Source: Chryseobacterium sp. 6424 (lineage in GTDB: Bacteria; Bacteroidota; Bacteroidia; Flavobacteriales; Weeksellaceae). Taken from it: a DNA stretch of 64,000 bases. The position numbers were made by a program, and so were the translations under genes. Position 1 is the stretch's first letter. Each line of letters opens with the position of its first letter. Below, one piece after another: positions 51,770 to 61,252 of this stretch. The notes under the pieces were generated by a model, which was not told the origin of the DNA, did no database searches, and worked only from the letters and a program-made list of their open reading frames with translations. Location: assembly GCF_003692615.1 (NCBI RefSeq), contig NZ_CP023540.1:682001-746000 (forward strand). The letters run 5' to 3'.

Positions 51770-52228
51770 ATGAAAATACTGGTTGTCTGTTTAGGGAATA
51801 TTTGTCGCAGCCCGCTGGCAGAGGGAATCTTAAAGTCGAAACTGCCGGAAGGTTTCGTTATAGATTCAGCCGGAACGATCTCTTTGCACGAAGGTGAAAA
51901 TCCGGATAAACGTGCAACCTCAATCGCAAAAAAACACGGGATTGATATTTCCAAACAGCGCTCAAGGCCAATTACCACTGAGGATTTTGAATATTTCGAC
52001 AGGATTTATTGTATGGATCTAAGCGTTCTCGAGGACGTAATTTCTTTGGCTAAGAATGACGAACAGCGTGCGAAGGTTTCTTTATTTTTAGAAGAAGCCG
52101 GAATAGAAGGGAATAATTACGAAGTGTTTGATCCGTACTGGAGTGAGATGGATGGTTTTGAGAAGGTGTATCAACTACTGGATGACGCTTCGGAAGCCAT
52201 CAAAATTAAACTCACTTCAAATTCCTAA
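51770..52228 (+). CDS. Low-molecular-weight protein-tyrosine phosphatase
   Basis: A 152-residue enzyme. The phosphate loop VCLGNICRSPLAEGIL (Cys7 to Ser14) is complete and the general-acid motif DPYW occurs near residue 122. Length matches LMW-PTP, which may dephosphorylate tyrosine kinases of capsule synthesis or act on small phosphates. The start at 51770 precedes the first strand KILVVCLGN; an earlier ATG (51719) gives an unrelated extension. It lies 66 bases after dnaA. Confidence 0.93.
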   Translation: MKILVVCLGNICRSPLAEGILKSKLPEGFVIDSAGTISLHEGENPDKRATSIAKKHGIDISKQRSRPITTEDFEYFDRIYCMDLSVLEDVISLAKNDEQRAKVSLFLEEAGIEGNNYEVFDPYWSEMDGFEKVYQLLDDASEAIKIKLTSNS

Positions 52229-52237
52229 AAGATTACC

Positions 52238-52936
52238 ATGCTATTTTTAATTCCAGCCTATCTTTCAGAAAATTCCCCCATTGGATATTTCGCGCCCGCC
52301 ATCAAAGAATACATCTTAAAAACCGACTATTTCTTTGTTGAAAATGAAAAAACCGCACGGAAAGTCATCAAGTTTTTTGCTCCCGAAAAAAAGCAGGCTG
52401 ATCTGAAACTGTTTTTGCTCGATAAATATTCTGAAAATGCAGATTTAAATGAAGCCCAAACATTAATGAAAAGCGGTCAGGACTTCGGTTTGCTTTCCGA
52501 AGCGGGATTGCCGTGCATCGCCGATCCCGGAAATCTGATGGTAAAATGGTGCCATGAAAATTCGATAAAAGTAGTGCTAGTCAACGGGCCGTCCTCTATC
52601 ATTCTGGCCTTGATCGGTAGTGGTTTTAATGGTCAGGAATTCACTTTCCATGGCTATTTGCCAATCGATAAATCCGAGAAAAAATCAAAAATCCAATGGC
52701 TTGAATCTCAAGTACAAAAAACCGGTTATTCGCAGATTTTTATGGAAACCCCTTACCGCAATAACCAACTTTTCGAAGATTTGTGCAAGTTTCTTTCGCC
52801 ACAGACTAAGCTTTGCATTGCGGCAAATATCAATGATCCGAAAGAAGAATTTATAAAGACTTTGAGCATTAAAGACTGGCAGAAAAACAAACCGGAACTC
52901 CATAAAATCCCGGCTGTTTTCGTGCTCGGAAAATAG
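52238..52936 (+). CDS. Tetrapyrrole-methylase-type SAM methyltransferase (RsmI-like)
   Basis: A 232-residue protein with the fold of tetrapyrrole methylases: LIPAYLSENSPIGYFAP at the start, the SAM-loop region DFGLLSEAGLPCIADPGNLMV (~87-107), GPSSIILALIGSGFNGQEFTFHGYLPID (~120-148) and METPYRNNQLFEDL (~168). This pattern resembles RsmI, which 2'-O-methylates C1402 of 16S rRNA, but the N terminus differs from typical RsmI and the exact target is unproven. It follows the phosphatase by 9 bases. Confidence 0.82.
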   Translation: MLFLIPAYLSENSPIGYFAPAIKEYILKTDYFFVENEKTARKVIKFFAPEKKQADLKLFLLDKYSENADLNEAQTLMKSGQDFGLLSEAGLPCIADPGNLMVKWCHENSIKVVLVNGPSSIILALIGSGFNGQEFTFHGYLPIDKSEKKSKIQWLESQVQKTGYSQIFMETPYRNNQLFEDLCKFLSPQTKLCIAANINDPKEEFIKTLSIKDWQKNKPELHKIPAVFVLGK

Positions 52937-53002
52937 TTTTAACATCTGTTAACGGCGGCTTTGCATCAATCTTGTAACTGTAGCTTTTAAAAATAAACAG
53001 TT

Positions 53003-53380
53003 ATGCAGAACAAGAAATCAGCGGGCGTGTGGCTCGACCAAACTCAGGCGTTTATAGCAAAAAATCATGACGGGCGTGAAGTTTCCGACTTCCATCTTGT
53101 AGATTCCGTCACGGCGGTGATTCAGCAGGGAAACTCCGATGAACATACCGGAAATAACGCCGAGATCACGAACAGACATAAGTTTTTCAAAAACATTCTA
53201 GATAACTTGACGAATACCGAAGAACTTTTCCTTACCGGAACCGGTACCATTCAGGAAGAGTTCAAAAGTTATCTTCTTGATACTCCACAGTTTAAAAATG
53301 TGAATGTTTCACTTGGCGTTTCGCAGCAAATGAGCGAGGAACAGGTGCTAGAGGAAGTAAAGAAACACTTTGGAGCATAA
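53003..53380 (+). CDS. Hypothetical protein, AeRF1/eRF1-fold-like
   Basis: A 125-residue protein starting MQNKKSAGVWLDQTQAFIAKN. The GVWLD-Q-x-A-x-I start, a middle helical block (NRHKFFKNILDNLTNTEELFLTGTG) and the C-terminal EEVKKHFG resemble a Bacteroidota family distantly linked to the eRF1/Dom34 domain group. Such members lack the release-factor GGQ motif. Function unknown; the link is from memory and needs a profile search. Confidence 0.55.
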   Translation: MQNKKSAGVWLDQTQAFIAKNHDGREVSDFHLVDSVTAVIQQGNSDEHTGNNAEITNRHKFFKNILDNLTNTEELFLTGTGTIQEEFKSYLLDTPQFKNVNVSLGVSQQMSEEQVLEEVKKHFGA

Positions 53381-53415
53381 AAAATGGCGCTTGTGAGAAG
53401 CGCCATTTATATTTT
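53381..53415. terminator. Bidirectional terminator between 53003 gene and metG
   Basis: A perfect 11-base-pair stem (AAATGGCGCTT / AAGCGCCATTT) around GTGAG with A/T flanks; it lies between the two convergent stop codons. Confidence 0.85.
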
Positions 53416-55452
53416 ATCCGATCTCTATTCCGTTTTCAACATTGCGGTCGTCCGGCGTTACGAAAGATAGTTTGCCGTCCGGTTTTGTTGTTAAAAGCAG
53501 CATTCCCTGTGATTCGATCCCACGGATTTTTCTTGGGGCAAGATTCAGCAGGATCATCACCTGCTTCCCAATCACTTCCTCGGGCGTGAAACTTTCTGCG
53601 ATTCCCGAAACTACAGTTCTTACATCAACGCCTGTATCTACCGTCAGTTTCAAAAGTTTATCGGCTTTTTCTACTTTTTCAGCTTCTAAAATCGTGGCTG
53701 TTCTCAGGTCGATCTTCGTAAAATCCTCAAATGTGATCTGCTCTTTCATAGGGTTGGCTTTAGGGTTTGTTTTTTTATTGTTCTGCTTGGTGTTTTCAAG
53801 CTTCTGGATCTGTGCTTCAATGACGTCATCCTCAATTTTTGAGAACAGCAGCGAAGCTTCGTTGATTTGATGACCGGTTTCAATTAAAACAGCATGGGTC
53901 TCAATAACCTTCCACTCCGTTTTTTGTACATTGAACATATTCAATAGTTTTTCGGAACTGAAAGGCATGAAAGGCTCACACAACTGTGCCAGCGCTACCG
54001 CAATCTGTGCGCCTACAAACAGGGACTGTGCGGCTTTTTCCGGATTTTCTTTGATGGTTTTCCACGGTTCTTCGGTCTGAAGATACTGGTTTCCGAAACG
54101 GGCTAAATTCATTAATGCAGATAAAGAATTCCGGAATTCATAATTCTCCAGAAAGCCTGAGATTTCTTTCGCCGCTTTGTTGATTTCTGCCAGTTCAGGC
54201 GCGTTTACATCACCTTTAGGGATTATTCCATCATAATATTTATGGATTAAAACTGCCACTCTGTTGATGAAGTTCCCGAAAATCCCCACCAGTTCTGAGT
54301 TGTTTTTGGTCTGGAAATCTTTCCATGTAAAATTGTTGTCCTTGGTTTCCGGTGCGGATGAAAGCAGCGTGTAGCGTAGAACATCCTGCTGGCCCGGGAA
54401 TTCTTCCACATATTCATGCGCCCAAACGGCCCAGTTTCGTGAAGTGGAAATCTTGTCGTTCTCCAAATTTAAAAATTCAAAAGCAGGCACGTTTGTTGGC
54501 ATGATGTAACCTCCGTGTGCCTTCATCATCGCCGGGAAAATAATGCAGTGGAAAACGATGTTGTCTTTCCCGATAAAATGAACCAAATCGGACTGTTCGC
54601 TTTGCCAGTAATCTTTCCAGTCTTTTCCGTTTTTCTCTGCCCATTCTTTGGTAAAAGAAATATATCCGATTGGGGCATCAAACCATACATAGAGCACTTT
54701 TCCTTCCGCATTTGGCAACGGCACGGGCACGCCCCAGTTGAGGTCGCGTGTCATCGCCCTAGGTTTTAACCCATCATTGAGCCATGATTTTACCTGTCCG
54801 TACACGTTGGGTTTCCAGTCGTCTTTATGGCCTTCGATAATCCATTCGTTCAGGAAATTTTCATAATCATTTAAAGGAAGGTACCAGTTTTTGGTTTCTT
54901 TCAAAACGGGAACATTTCCGCTGAGCATGGATTTTGGATTGATCAGTTCCGATGGCGAAAGGGTAGAGCCGCATTTTTCGCACTGGTCACCGTAAGCGTT
55001 ATCGTTGCTGCAGTTCGGGCAGGTGCCTACGATATAGCGGTCCGCAAGGAATTCACCGGCCTGTTGGTCGTAATATTGTTCAGAAATCTCCTCGGTGAAT
55101 TTCCCATTTTCGTACAATACTTTAAAGAAATCCTGGCTGGTCTCATAATGCTTCTGCGAGGTGGTCCTGGAATATTCATCAAAAGAAATCCCCAGATCCG
55201 AAAATGATTTTTTAATGATTTCATGATATTTATCAACAATATCCTGTGGCGTCACGCCTTCCTTTTTCGCGCGATGGTGATTGGGATACCGTGCTCATCT
55301 GATCCGCAGATGAATGCGACATCCTTCCCTAATCTTCGCTGAAATCTTGCGTAAACATCCGCCGGAATATACACACCGGCTAAATGGCCTATATGAACAG
55401 GGCCGTTCGCGTAAGGCAGCGCGGCGGTAATCATTTTTTTGTTTGATATCAT
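53414..55452 (-). pseudogene. metG: Methionyl-tRNA synthetase, single-base frameshift near codon 64
   Basis: Reading from 55452, [26 protein letters not shown] (HIGH motif) through [14 protein letters not shown] is canonical, but the frame is then lost (ARKRKA, stop). One added base near 55262 restores [24 protein letters not shown] and an open frame to 53414, about 679 residues. The zinc site is CPNCSNDNAYGDQCEKC, the second nucleotide motif is DKISTSRNWAVW and a C-terminal tRNA-binding (EMAPII-like) domain is present (FTKIDLRTATILEAEKVEKADK). MetG is normally essential and single-copy, so the lesion is very likely a base-calling error. Otherwise the gene looks intact. Confidence 0.93.
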
Positions 55453-55473
55453 TTATTTATTGCTGATTTTTTG

Positions 55474-55481
55474 CAAAGATA
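55474..55481 (-). promoter_or_regulatory. Candidate -7 box of metG
   Basis: TATCTTTG on the minus strand, 21 bases before the metG start at 55452. No TTG at consensus spacing. Confidence 0.45.
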
Positions 55482-55651
55482 CAGTATTCACCTTTTTTCT
55501 GTAAGTATAGAGGTCTCAAATTAATAAAATGGCAATTAAAATCTTACATTTTCAATAATTAACAATGAAATGAGTTAAACAAGCGTTTAATTTTAAGCTA
55601 AATTATTATCGTCTCAAAACGAGATATTGGATAGTTAATATACAGATAATC

Positions 55652-55665
55652 AATGATATATCATT
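55652..55665. promoter_or_regulatory. Perfect palindrome upstream of susC-like gene
   Basis: AATGATATATCATT is fully self-complementary and lies 142 bases before the SusC start. A possible operator of the PUL. Confidence 0.4.
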
Positions 55666-55806
55666 TATATCCGCTTCTAATATATGATAAATCTCAGAAT
55701 AAATCAACAATAATAAGCAATCTTTAAAAAATCTTAAAATTTTGTTTAAATTGCATCACTTCTCAGGAAGTTTGTACGTGAATATTAATCCTAAAATTTA
55801 ATTTTT

Positions 55807-58548
55807 GTGAGAAACTATAGTAAAGTTTTGAAAATCGCGCCGGCATTTTTATTGGCCGGAACGATGCTGCAGGCACAAACGGCTGATTCCATAAAAACCG
55901 CCGATATTGAGCAGGTTGTATTGATTGGGTACGGTAAGCAGAAACGGGAAGATCTTACAGGTTCTATCACTTCACTTAGTGTTAAAGACTTCAATACCGG
56001 TTCTACATCGCCAGATCAGTTGATCCAGGGTAAAGCCCCTGGTGTTACCATTACCGGAAACGGCGGTAATCCTGGTGCTGGATCTACGATCAGGATCCGA
56101 GGTGGGGCGTCTCTTACGGCAAGTAATGACCCACTGATTGTAATTGACGGGATCCCGATGGATTATAGCGGTGTAGCTGGTGCCGCGAACGCATTAGCAC
56201 TCATCAATCCGAACGATATTGAGTCCTTCAGTGTGCTGAAAGATGCTTCTTCTGCCGCTATATACGGTAACCGTGCCTCGAATGGGGTAATACTGATTAC
56301 TACAAAGAAAGGAAGTGCCGGTAGACTGAAAGTGGATTTTTCAACAATGGCTTCTGTTTCCACAAGAATGGGCGACCAGAAAGTTTTAGGGGCTGATGAA
56401 TTCCGTGAGTATGTACAAGCCAATGCAACACAGCAAAAGTATATTGACCTTTTGGGTACAGCCAATACCAACTGGCAAGACCTGATCTATCAGGATGCTT
56501 GGGGTACCGACAATAATGTGGCCATCTCCGGAGGTATTAAAGGTTTGCCTTATCGGCTTTCATTAGGGTATAATGAGCAGAACGGTCTGGTGAAAACCAA
56601 TGAATTCAGAAGGACTTCTGCCGCTTTGAACCTAAGCCCGAGATTCTTTGACCGTCATTTGACTGTTAATGCCAACTTCAAAGGTTCGATGACAGAGAAC
56701 CGTTTCAACGCAGGCGTGATTGGTGCCGCACAGTTGATGGATCCTACACAGTCGGTGTACGACTATTCTGCCCAAGGAAACAGAGTGGGCAATTACTGGG
56801 AGTGGTTTTTACCTGCGGGTGGACTTAATGTTAACGCGACCGCCAACCCACTGGCTTCACTGGAAGGCCGCCGCGATGTATCCACCGTGTTCCGTGGGAT
56901 TGCCAATATTCAGTTAGACTATAAAGTGCATTTTCTGCCAGACCTTCGGTTTAATGTAAACGCTGGGTACGACTACCAGAAAGGTACCGGCGCCGTAACC
57001 GAATATCCGGGATACCGCGCTACGCTCTTCAACCTTGGTACACGCAGAGATTACATACAGGAAAAAACCAACCAGCTTCTTGAAACTTATTTCAACTACG
57101 TAACAGATGTTGAAGCTATTGATACAAAACTTGATTTAATCGCAGGTTACTCTTACCAAAAGTTTAATGATTATTTACCCGGATCATTCACTTATAACAC
57201 AAATCCTTCTTACAACGCTACAGAACCTAGCCGCGATTATGAAGGGAATCTTGTGCTATTGAGTTTCTATGGTAGGGGTATTTTCACTATTGCAGATAAA
57301 TACATCCTTAACGGATCGGTAAGAAGAGATGCTTCCTCAAGATTCTATAATGGGATTGATCTTAAAAACAACTGGGGAACCTTCTTTGCAGCCTCTGCGG
57401 CCTGGAAAATTAAGAACGAAGACTTCCTGAAAGAATCCAACGTGTTCTCTGATTTAAAACTGCGTGCAGGCTGGGGAGAGACCGGACAGCAGGAAGTAGG
57501 TGGATATTATAACTCCTTTGCCTCTTACAATATTTCTGAAGCGACTGCACAATACGGTTTTGGTGACCAGTTCTACTTCATGTACCGCCCAACGCAGTAT
57601 AATGACAGATTGACCTGGGAAACCACGGCTACTATCAACGCAGGTCTGGATTTCGGTTTCTTGAATAACAGAATTACAGGTTCCATCGACTGGTTCAAGA
57701 AGAATACCCGAAACCTACAGGCAAGAGTACAGGTGCCAGCAGGGGAATTCAGTAACACCAATATCAAAAACATTGGTAAGATGGAGACGGATGGTATAGA
57801 GTTCCTGATTAATGTAGTCCCCGTGAAAACCGAGAACTTCAGTTGGGATTTCAGTTTCAACGCTGCACACTACAACCCTGAGATTACAGAATTTACAGAC
57901 GTAGCCCAAGGGTACATCATCCGCCAGGGTGGGATCTCTGGTGGTACCGGTAATACAGTGCAGGCACATACGGTAGGTAATACGCCGTTCAGTTTCTGGG
58001 TGTATCAGCAGGTATATGACAACGCAGGTAAACCTTTAGAAGGTGTTTATGTAGATAGAAATGGCGACGGTATAATTACAGAAGATGATAAATATCTGTA
58101 TAAATCTACCACACCAGATGCTACGTTTGGTTTCTCTACCAAGTTTGCGTACAAAAATTGGGATTTCTCCACTTCATTACGTGCTGTAATAGGTAATTAT
58201 GTGTATAATAACTTCGCGTCACAATCCAACGTGCAAAGTATCGCCACCAATGATTATTTGATGAATATCTCAAGCGTAGCCGCCAGTTATGGTTTCAAAA
58301 ACGTTCAGTACTGGAGTGATATCTTCGTTGAAGACGCCTCTTTCCTTAGGATGGATAATTTGACGCTCGGGTACAACTTTGGCGATGTCTTCAACACAGG
58401 CAGCAACCTGCGGGTGTATGGTATGGCACAGAATGTATTCGTAATCAGCGATTATTCGGGGGTAGATCCTGAAATATTCGGGAATATAGATAATGGGTTC
58501 TACCAAAGACCCAAAGTATATTCATTAGGATTAAACTTTCAATTTTAA
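55807..58548 (+). CDS. SusC/RagA-type TonB-linked outer-membrane transporter
   Basis: A 913-residue outer-membrane porin taking up oligosaccharides with its SusD partner. A signal peptide (VLKIAPAFLLAGTMLQAQ) is followed directly by the region before the plug: EQVVLIGYGKQKREDLTGSI (~38-57), PDQLIQGKAPGVTITGNGG, IRIRGGASLTASNDPLIVIDGIPM (~98-121) and the SusC signature SFSVLKDASSAAIYGNRASNGVILITTKKG (~140-170). The barrel runs to the C-terminal SLGLNFQF. There is no N-terminal carboxypeptidase-regulatory-like domain, so it is shorter than the common ~1000-residue form. It starts with GTG; an in-frame stop lies a few codons upstream. The two following genes fix it as the starch PUL transporter. 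Confidence 0.93.
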   Translation: MRNYSKVLKIAPAFLLAGTMLQAQTADSIKTADIEQVVLIGYGKQKREDLTGSITSLSVKDFNTGSTSPDQLIQGKAPGVTITGNGGNPGAGSTIRIRGGASLTASNDPLIVIDGIPMDYSGVAGAANALALINPNDIESFSVLKDASSAAIYGNRASNGVILITTKKGSAGRLKVDFSTMASVSTRMGDQKVLGADEFREYVQANATQQKYIDLLGTANTNWQDLIYQDAWGTDNNVAISGGIKGLPYRLSLGYNEQNGLVKTNEFRRTSAALNLSPRFFDRHLTVNANFKGSMTENRFNAGVIGAAQLMDPTQSVYDYSAQGNRVGNYWEWFLPAGGLNVNATANPLASLEGRRDVSTVFRGIANIQLDYKVHFLPDLRFNVNAGYDYQKGTGAVTEYPGYRATLFNLGTRRDYIQEKTNQLLETYFNYVTDVEAIDTKLDLIAGYSYQKFNDYLPGSFTYNTNPSYNATEPSRDYEGNLVLLSFYGRGIFTIADKYILNGSVRRDASSRFYNGIDLKNNWGTFFAASAAWKIKNEDFLKESNVFSDLKLRAGWGETGQQEVGGYYNSFASYNISEATAQYGFGDQFYFMYRPTQYNDRLTWETTATINAGLDFGFLNNRITGSIDWFKKNTRNLQARVQVPAGEFSNTNIKNIGKMETDGIEFLINVVPVKTENFSWDFSFNAAHYNPEITEFTDVAQGYIIRQGGISGGTGNTVQAHTVGNTPFSFWVYQQVYDNAGKPLEGVYVDRNGDGIITEDDKYLYKSTTPDATFGFSTKFAYKNWDFSTSLRAVIGNYVYNNFASQSNVQSIATNDYLMNISSVAASYGFKNVQYWSDIFVEDASFLRMDNLTLGYNFGDVFNTGSNLRVYGMAQNVFVISDYSGVDPEIFGNIDNGFYQRPKVYSLGLNFQF

Positions 58549-58559
58549 TATTTAGAAAA

Positions 58560-60125
58560 ATGAAAAATTTCAGAATAACAAAAAATACAATAACCGCCGC
58601 CATACTAGGCCTCACGCTTACCGTGACATCCTGTGTAGAGGACCTTCGACAGGAGCCAATTACCGAAGTTACGGCAGCAAGTTTATATAAAGATTTTGGT
58701 AACTATAAAAACCTGTTGGCAAAACTATATGGTGGCCTTGCCTTAGGTGGGCAGTCCGGTGGTGATGGGAATGGTGATATTGCTGATATCGACGGTGGTG
58801 CATCTATCTACACCCGTTTGCTCTACACCATGCAGGTGATTACCACAGATGAGGCCGTAAACGGTTGGAATGACGGTTCACTGCACGAGTTCCATAAAAT
58901 GATCTGGACTCCGGCAAACGAATTCAATAACGCCATGTATTACAGACTCTATACAGAAATTGCTTACTGTAACGAGTTTATTAAAAATACCACCGACGAA
59001 AAACTGAACCAGAACGGGATCAGCGGGGATAACCTGAATGAAGCCAAAGCGATGAGAGCTGAGGCAAAATTCCTGCGGGCACAGGCCTATTATCACCTGC
59101 TTGATCTGTACGGAAACGTACCTTTCGTAGATGAAACCACCATCGGTACAGTACCACAGCAGATGAAACGTGCAGAATTGTTCACGTATGTGGAAAACCA
59201 ATTAAAAGAAGCCGAAGCAGAACTGAAAGCACCGAAAATGAATGAATACGGGCGTCTCGATAAAGCGGCTGCCTGGAGTCTTTTGGCAAGATTGTATCTG
59301 AATGCGAAAGTTTACAATGGTACAGAAAGAAACGCGGATGTAATTGCTAACTGCGAAAAAGTTATCAATGCAGGTTACAGCCTGAAACCGGACTATGCCA
59401 GCCTTTTCCTCGCGGATAATCACATCGCTAACCCTGAAAATATTTTCTCGGTAGTATATGACGGGCAAAAAACACAAACCAATGGTGGTACCACTTATCT
59501 GGTACATGCTGCGATTGGCGGTACAATGAAAGCTGCTGATTTTGGTGTAAACGGTGGCTGGGGCGGTCTTAGAACAACTAAAGCCTTCGTGCAGAAATTT
59601 GAGGCCAATGATAAGAGAGGTCGTTTCCATACAGATGGGCAGACTTTGGAAATCAATGACCTTGCAAACTTTAATGACGGTTATGCCTTCATTAAATACA
59701 AAAACATCAAAAGTGACGGTTCTGCAGGGATCCACGAAAACTGGGTAGAAACAGACCTGCCACTTTACCGTTTGGCGGATATCTACCTAATGTATGCAGA
59801 AGCTACGCTGCGTGGCGGTGGTGGTAATATGGCGACAGCGCTTAACTATGTAAACGCACTCCGTACAAGAGCCGGCGCCTCTATAATCTCTAATCTTACA
59901 CTCGATTTTATACTTGATGAAAGATCAAGAGAGTTGTCTTGGGAAATGACCCGCAGAACAGACCTTATCCGTTTCGGGAAATTCACCTCATCAGCTTACT
60001 TGTGGCCTTGGAAAGGGAATGTAAAAGAAGGAACTTCAGTACCGGAATACCGTAACCTGTTCCCAATCCCTAACAACGACCTTGTGGTAAACCCAAATTT
60101 GGTACAGAATCCTGGTTATAATTAA
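58560..60125 (+). CDS. SusD-like outer-membrane glycan-binding lipoprotein
   Basis: A 521-residue lipoprotein (AAILGLTLTVTSC, Cys near residue 22) that caps the SusC transporter and binds starch-like oligosaccharides. RagB/SusD features: N-terminal LRQEPITEVTAASLYKDFGNYKNLLAKLYGGL, TPR-like repeats (KAMRAEAKFLRAQAYYHLLDLYGNVPF, AAWSLLARLYLNAKVY) and the C-terminal YRLADIYLMYAEATLR, LDERSRELSWEMTRRTDLIRFG and NLVQNPGYN. It starts 12 bases after SusC, in the same operon. Confidence 0.94.
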   Translation: MKNFRITKNTITAAILGLTLTVTSCVEDLRQEPITEVTAASLYKDFGNYKNLLAKLYGGLALGGQSGGDGNGDIADIDGGASIYTRLLYTMQVITTDEAVNGWNDGSLHEFHKMIWTPANEFNNAMYYRLYTEIAYCNEFIKNTTDEKLNQNGISGDNLNEAKAMRAEAKFLRAQAYYHLLDLYGNVPFVDETTIGTVPQQMKRAELFTYVENQLKEAEAELKAPKMNEYGRLDKAAAWSLLARLYLNAKVYNGTERNADVIANCEKVINAGYSLKPDYASLFLADNHIANPENIFSVVYDGQKTQTNGGTTYLVHAAIGGTMKAADFGVNGGWGGLRTTKAFVQKFEANDKRGRFHTDGQTLEINDLANFNDGYAFIKYKNIKSDGSAGIHENWVETDLPLYRLADIYLMYAEATLRGGGGNMATALNYVNALRTRAGASIISNLTLDFILDERSRELSWEMTRRTDLIRFGKFTSSAYLWPWKGNVKEGTSVPEYRNLFPIPNNDLVVNPNLVQNPGYN

Positions 60126-60140
60126 TAATATATTACAACA

Positions 60141-61232
60141 ATGAAAAATATCATATTCAAAAGGCTGTTTTTTGCACTGGTAATGATCCTAGGGCTGGCA
60201 TCGTGCGAAGACCGCGAACTTATCACCCTAGAGAACGGCGCCGCGCCCATCCTGATGGATCTGTCGAAGGATAATCTTATTCTTGATGAGAACTTCCCAG
60301 GTAACCCGGCACTTACCGTTACCTGGCAGGCAGCCGAATTCAATGTGCCCGTAGAAGCTAAATATTCAGTGGAGATCAGCAGTGACCAAGCTTTTACCAA
60401 TCCTTATCAAATCGCGCAGACTTCAAAATCCGAAACTACGGTATCTTTTACACAGCTACAGATGAATGAAGCGGCGAAAAGGGTAGGACTGGTGCCATAT
60501 GCAAGCCAGAAGCTCTACTTCCGTGTAAGCTCTTTTGTAGGGACAGATGATCTTCAGCAATATTCTAACATCACAAGTATCAACATCACGCCATATCTGG
60601 CGAGCCCAACGTATGATTATGTGGATCTTTACTTGGTTGGTAATGCTACAGCGGGTGGCTGGGATAATTTGGCCACCAACGGAAATCTTCTTCCTTTGCT
60701 TAAAACTAAAGATGCCAATGTATATACCTTCACAGGACTGTTCAAAGAGGGTGGCTTTAAAGTGATTAAAGAAAAAGGATCTTGGGCTGCACAGTACGGT
60801 TTAGGTGCTGCTGAAGGGTTATTGAGTACTGACGGCGGTTCTGGGGATATAAAAGTTCTTACGGAAGGATATTACAAATTAACGATTGATATTGCAGCTT
60901 TAACTTATACGATGGAGCCGGTAACTGCACCTACCACAACGTATAATAATGTGTCTATCATCGGTTCAGTTAAAGGTAACTGGGATACTGATGTTCAGCT
61001 TACAAAATCTACCTTTGATCCGCATCTTTGGACGATTAAAAATGTAGTGCTTGGCGCAGGTGAATTTAAATTCCGTGCGAATAATGCATGGGATGTAAGT
61101 TGGGGAACTAACGCTGAATTCTTCGGAGTTGCTGTACAGGGCGGAGCGAACATTCCTCTATCTGCAGAATGGACTTATGATGTTTATTTTAACGATGCCA
61201 CAGGCGCTTATACCGTTATTCCGGTGAAATAA
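60141..61232 (+). CDS. SusE/SusF-like starch-binding outer-membrane lipoprotein
   Basis: A 363-residue lipoprotein (LVMILGLASC, Cys22) on the cell surface. An N-terminal SusE-like immunoglobulin-fold region (LTVTWQAAEFNVPVEAKYSVEISSDQAF) is followed by two starch-binding-type domains starting YVDLYLVGNATAGGWDN and NVSIIGSVKGNWDTDVQL, with FKFRANNAWDVSWG typical of SusE/SusF CBMs. It enhances starch capture with SusC/D in homologous systems; the binding specificity here is inferred. 16 bases after the SusD-like gene. Confidence 0.9.
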   Translation: MKNIIFKRLFFALVMILGLASCEDRELITLENGAAPILMDLSKDNLILDENFPGNPALTVTWQAAEFNVPVEAKYSVEISSDQAFTNPYQIAQTSKSETTVSFTQLQMNEAAKRVGLVPYASQKLYFRVSSFVGTDDLQQYSNITSINITPYLASPTYDYVDLYLVGNATAGGWDNLATNGNLLPLLKTKDANVYTFTGLFKEGGFKVIKEKGSWAAQYGLGAAEGLLSTDGGSGDIKVLTEGYYKLTIDIAALTYTMEPVTAPTTTYNNVSIIGSVKGNWDTDVQLTKSTFDPHLWTIKNVVLGAGEFKFRANNAWDVSWGTNAEFFGVAVQGGANIPLSAEWTYDVYFNDATGAYTVIPVK

Positions 61233-61252
61233 GCAGGCACACCCTTAATTTA

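Larger units (their letters stand above)
55453..55806. other. Regulatory spacer between metG and the PUL
   Basis: A 354-base AT-rich region with no gene. Next to metG it contains a -7 box TATCTTTG on the minus strand (55474-55481), 21 bases before the metG start. Towards susC it contains a perfect 14-base palindrome (AATGATATATCATT, 55652-55665) and a partly inverted segment (TAATATATGATAAATC, near 55680-55696). These are candidates for binding of a PUL regulator. No typical promoter was found close to the SusC start. Confidence 0.5.
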
